A DNA stretch of 64,000 nt, from contig OW203764.1 of the NCBI GenBank assembly GCA_934045905.1, positions 27,640,954 through 27,704,953 of the forward strand, given 5' to 3'. The DNA is from Leuctra nigra. Its lineage: Eukaryota > Arthropoda > Insecta > Plecoptera > Leuctridae. Positions 61,276 to 64,000 of the stretch are shown here, piece after piece. The stretch's first letter is position 1. The number at the start of each line of letters is the position of its first letter. Made by a program: the position numbers and the translations under genes. The notes below the pieces were generated by a model. The model saw nothing but the letters and a program-made list of their open reading frames with translations, was not told the origin of the DNA and searched no databases.

Positions 61276-61423
61276 TACTTTCCTAGACATACAATAGGTA
61301 ACCAAGGTAAATTTTCTGTGAATTTTCTGTTAGACTAATACTTATAGTCTTAGACTGCGCTTAGTTATTTATTAAGCACAGTAATTGAGCTGTATGAATT
61401 GTATGTCTAGAAAAGTATTCACT
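61276..61423. repeat. Small inverted repeat, CTAGACATACAAT ends
   Basis: CTTTCCTAGACATACAAT near the left end pairs with ATTGTATGTCTAGAAAAG at the right. Confidence 0.45.
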
Positions 61424-61732
61424 AGTTATACAGTGGTGCATTCTACAGTGAAGTCGAGCAAGAAAGCCATGGTTGATTGTTTAACGTTGTTTTTTAAAAA
61501 TTGTAAATTTATAAAATTTCAGATATTTACTTTACTACAATGCAATAGTGATACACATTTCAAGAAAAGCAAGAAGAATACCTAAGTTTTCAGCACATTG
61601 TTGTCTTCAGAGTGGTCCTGCATTTGTTGCCAGCTTCGGACGGTTCGGTGATGATTTAGAGGAAAATACACTAAATAAATTGTGTATTTGCCAAACGGTT
61701 ATGAATATAACATTTCAACATGGTAGGAGCTA

Positions 61733-62679
61733 CAGGTGAGCGCGTGAGTGATTTTTGACACACGCGCGGTCACGTCACGCTGCCACGTTTTTCACTCACA
61801 CACACGGGTTTTGCATTTCGCTCATGATCACGCACACTCACGAATTACAACTCACGCACAGTCACTCTTGTTGATAACTACAAAATCTTATGCTTTGTTC
61901 GAGTGAGGTCCCTCTAGGTCAGATTCTCAGATTTTTTATACACATTTCAACTCTATCTTTTCTCTTTCTGTAACTGTTTAGTCAAAATGTCAATGTAACT
62001 TGGCCATGGACTACCTTTACATTTATTTTCTTATACCCGGATAATAACTATAGGTAGGGATGCATAAAATATTTAAATTTGCTTATCAAGGGTCCCTTTA
62101 ATTTGAACACCAAAATTACCATTCCCGCCCAAAATGTACAGAAATCTGTTGATCAATGGTAATGAAAAATTATGTAAAAATTAAGAAAAGCATGCCCCAC
62201 AGGGCGTTTTTTATTTTTAACGTTATAGAAACTAATTTGGGATGCAGACGTGGCTGCATTATGGGTAAAATGATGGTTAAAATATTAATTAAATGAATAC
62301 AAAATAGTGAACAATTCTATAGTATAAAAAGTTACTTATTTGGAGCTGGTACGTAAATACGACCCAAAACTATTTCACCCATTTCAATATCCATTGTAAA
62401 CCAAAAAAGTGCTTAGACAATAAATAAAAGGTTACCCACGTAAAATATAAATATCGATCAAAATAATGTTGGCATTTTAATTTCAATTACTCTATTTTAA
62501 GATCAATTATATCTTCAAGACTAAAGAAACTCAGAAATAGACCAAGAGAACAAAGTTGTGAATTTTAGTCACGTGTGTCACGATTCACGCGTGATCAGTC
62601 ACTTTGCACACTCACTCACGACTTTTAGCAGTGATGTGCACACTCACGCTAAAAGTCGTGAGTCATGCGCTCACCTCTA
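61733..62679. mobile_element. Element with CAGGTGAGCGC/GCGCTCACCTCTA ends
   Basis: The ends are bordered by the 10-base direct repeat GTAGGAGCTA (61723-61732, 62680-62689). TCACG/CGTGA-type repeats dominate both ends and a foldback (CTAAAAGTCGTGAGT) lies near the right end. The 947-bp interior is AT-rich and non-coding. Confidence 0.6.
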
Positions 62680-62689
62680 GTAGGAGCTA

Positions 62690-63233
62690 AGTTACATTGA
62701 AAGTGAGAGATAAATTGAAAGTATAAAAGTTCAATTTATTTAATGATATTCTTGCATTTTTTTTTAAATAATCTCGAAAAATTATTTAAAATTATTAATT
62801 AAAACAATTTAAATTATTAATAATCAATCATTTAAATTACATACCTAGTAATTATTTGAAATTATATTATAATAATGGTAATTTTTGGGCTATGAAGAAC
62901 ATATTTTTTTGTATATATAAATCTGAAAGAAATAATTTTAAATAGTAATTTCAAAATAAATATTGGCTACCTATCTTTATTGATTGGTGGAGGCTACCAA
63001 GTAGGGGGAATTTGTAAAAGAATGTGAAAAAACATCTACTTAAGGGGCCATATTACCATTAGCTTAATCTTAAGCTCCACTTCGGGAAAAGTGGTGTACT
63101 ATCACCATTATACACTGCAGCAAAGCTTTAAAAACTGGAGTCAGTGTAGCCTGAGGTTTGTTTGAACTGAGGAAATAAGCTCCGGAATTAAATTGCAGTA
63201 AATGGTAATACACCGATTTTTCTGAAGTGGAGT
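62690..63233. other. AT-rich gene-free stretch
   Basis: Long AT-rich tract, then a weak inverted pair (GGGGCCATATTACCATT at 63040 and AATGGTAATACACCG near 63200) that may be another MITE. No gene was seen. Confidence 0.35.
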
Positions 63234-63237
63234 TTAA

Positions 63238-63530
63238 GGCCGGTCATTTATTTTTCCCCGCCAAAAGTTGTTTTGGAGCGGTTTTAGAGTTGCTCGTCCG
63301 TCTCTCACACGGAGCGTTTTTGTTCCCGACAAATGCTGACCACAAAGTAGGAGCAAAGTTATGACAGTAAGCGATGAAAATATAGATGAAGGTTCAATAC
63401 ATGTCATGTGTTTCTTTTCTTGCTTTTTCGATATTCATAACCGTTTGCCAAATATGGCAATTTATATTTCGTATATCCCTCTAAAGACGCTCCAAAATCA
63501 CTTTTGGCGGGAAAATATTGATGACCGCCC
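63238..63530. mobile_element. TTAA-flanked MITE, GGGCGGTCAT ends
   Basis: Ends GGCCGGTCATTTATTTTTCC and TTGATGACCGCCC are bordered by TTAA on both sides (63234-63237, 63531-63534), with inner pairing of CCCGCCAAAAG. A partial copy starts at 21193. Confidence 0.65.
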
Positions 63531-63706
63531 TTAAGCAAATGAAATAAAGTGAAATTGCTACACCGGCTTTTTAATTTCAGCTTTTGTAACGAAGTTCTCA
63601 TTGCAAAATTGATTTTAGAGTGTGGGTCCAAGATTTTAGCTGGCTCCTTGGATCTGCAATTTTTTATGAGTTCCACCAAAGACTGGAATCTCACACACAC
63701 TTGCGC

Positions 63707-63963
63707 CAGTGGTTAATTTAGGGGCGGACGCCATCCGCCCACTTATTTTTCATAGAAGTAAAAATTGGCTTAAAATTGTGCACAAATCGCATAGAAAGGC
63801 AACAACAAATTTGGTCAAGAAATTCAAAAATTTCAAGGGCCATGCGCCCCGGAATTGCAATGTGTTGGGAAGCCCTCCCCCCAAACCCCCCATTGTTTCC
63901 GTGAGCAAATATGTTTCCCTGACATCGCCATGCCCCACTTAATATTTTATAAATTAACCACTG
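63707..63963 (-). mobile_element. hAT-like MITE, CAGTGGTTAATTTG family, copy 4
   Basis: Inverted relative to copy 1, 257 bp, with the exact target duplication ACTTGCGC on both sides (63699-63706, 63964-63971). The ends read CAGTGGTTAATTTA and TAAATTAACCACTG. Confidence 0.9.
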
Positions 63964-64000
63964 ACTTGCGCGCAAAGTACCTATTTAATATTAAAGCCCC

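Overview
The window looks like nuclear DNA of an insect. Five intron-containing protein genes can be assembled exon by exon. The HMG gene has the insect Dsp1 layout: a glutamine-rich N-terminus, two HMG boxes and an acidic tail. No bacterial-style gene organisation is present. Spacers and introns are AT-rich and packed with short non-autonomous transposons. The strings TAGGTA and ACCTACC are strikingly frequent. From memory I associate this with some hemipterans (aphids, whiteflies), but the sequence does not prove it.

Layout. (1) 89-3400, minus: 5' part of a cyclin A gene, running off the left edge. (2) 3815-20030, plus: EXOSC8 (exosome subunit Rrp43), complete in five exons including a 17-base and a 37-base exon. 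It diverges from cyclin A across 414 bp, and its last intron (6.9 kb) is full of transposons. (3) 20985-36041, minus: Spt20 (SAGA subunit), eight exons, 929 codons, convergent with EXOSC8. (4) 36.0-40.9 kb: intergenic, with a Helitron-like element and a MITE. (5) 40865-46416, minus: Dsp1 (HMGB), five exons plus a possible 12-base microexon. (6) 49789-50414, plus: SAP30 (Sin3/HDAC subunit), two exons, divergent from Dsp1. (7) 50.4-64 kb: no gene recognised; this is repeat territory.

All exon joins listed keep the reading frame and use GT-AG sites. Spt20, Dsp1 and SAP30 all act in chromatin-level transcription control, while EXOSC8 and cyclin A are housekeeping or cell-cycle genes. Their adjacency may be chance.

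The most unusual content is mobile DNA with no coding capacity. A 2.73-kb near-perfect palindrome (14095-16826) is two copies of one element placed head to head. A third, longer copy (51481-53280) sits inside a second transposon, so the empty site can be read. An unrelated 2.72-kb palindrome lies at 55706-58422. There are also several hAT-like MITE families with intact 8-bp target duplications, a TA-flanked MITE family with five copies, TTAA-flanked MITEs, and a Helitron-like family whose copies end in a small hairpin plus CTAG. No transposase, replicase or reverse transcriptase was found.
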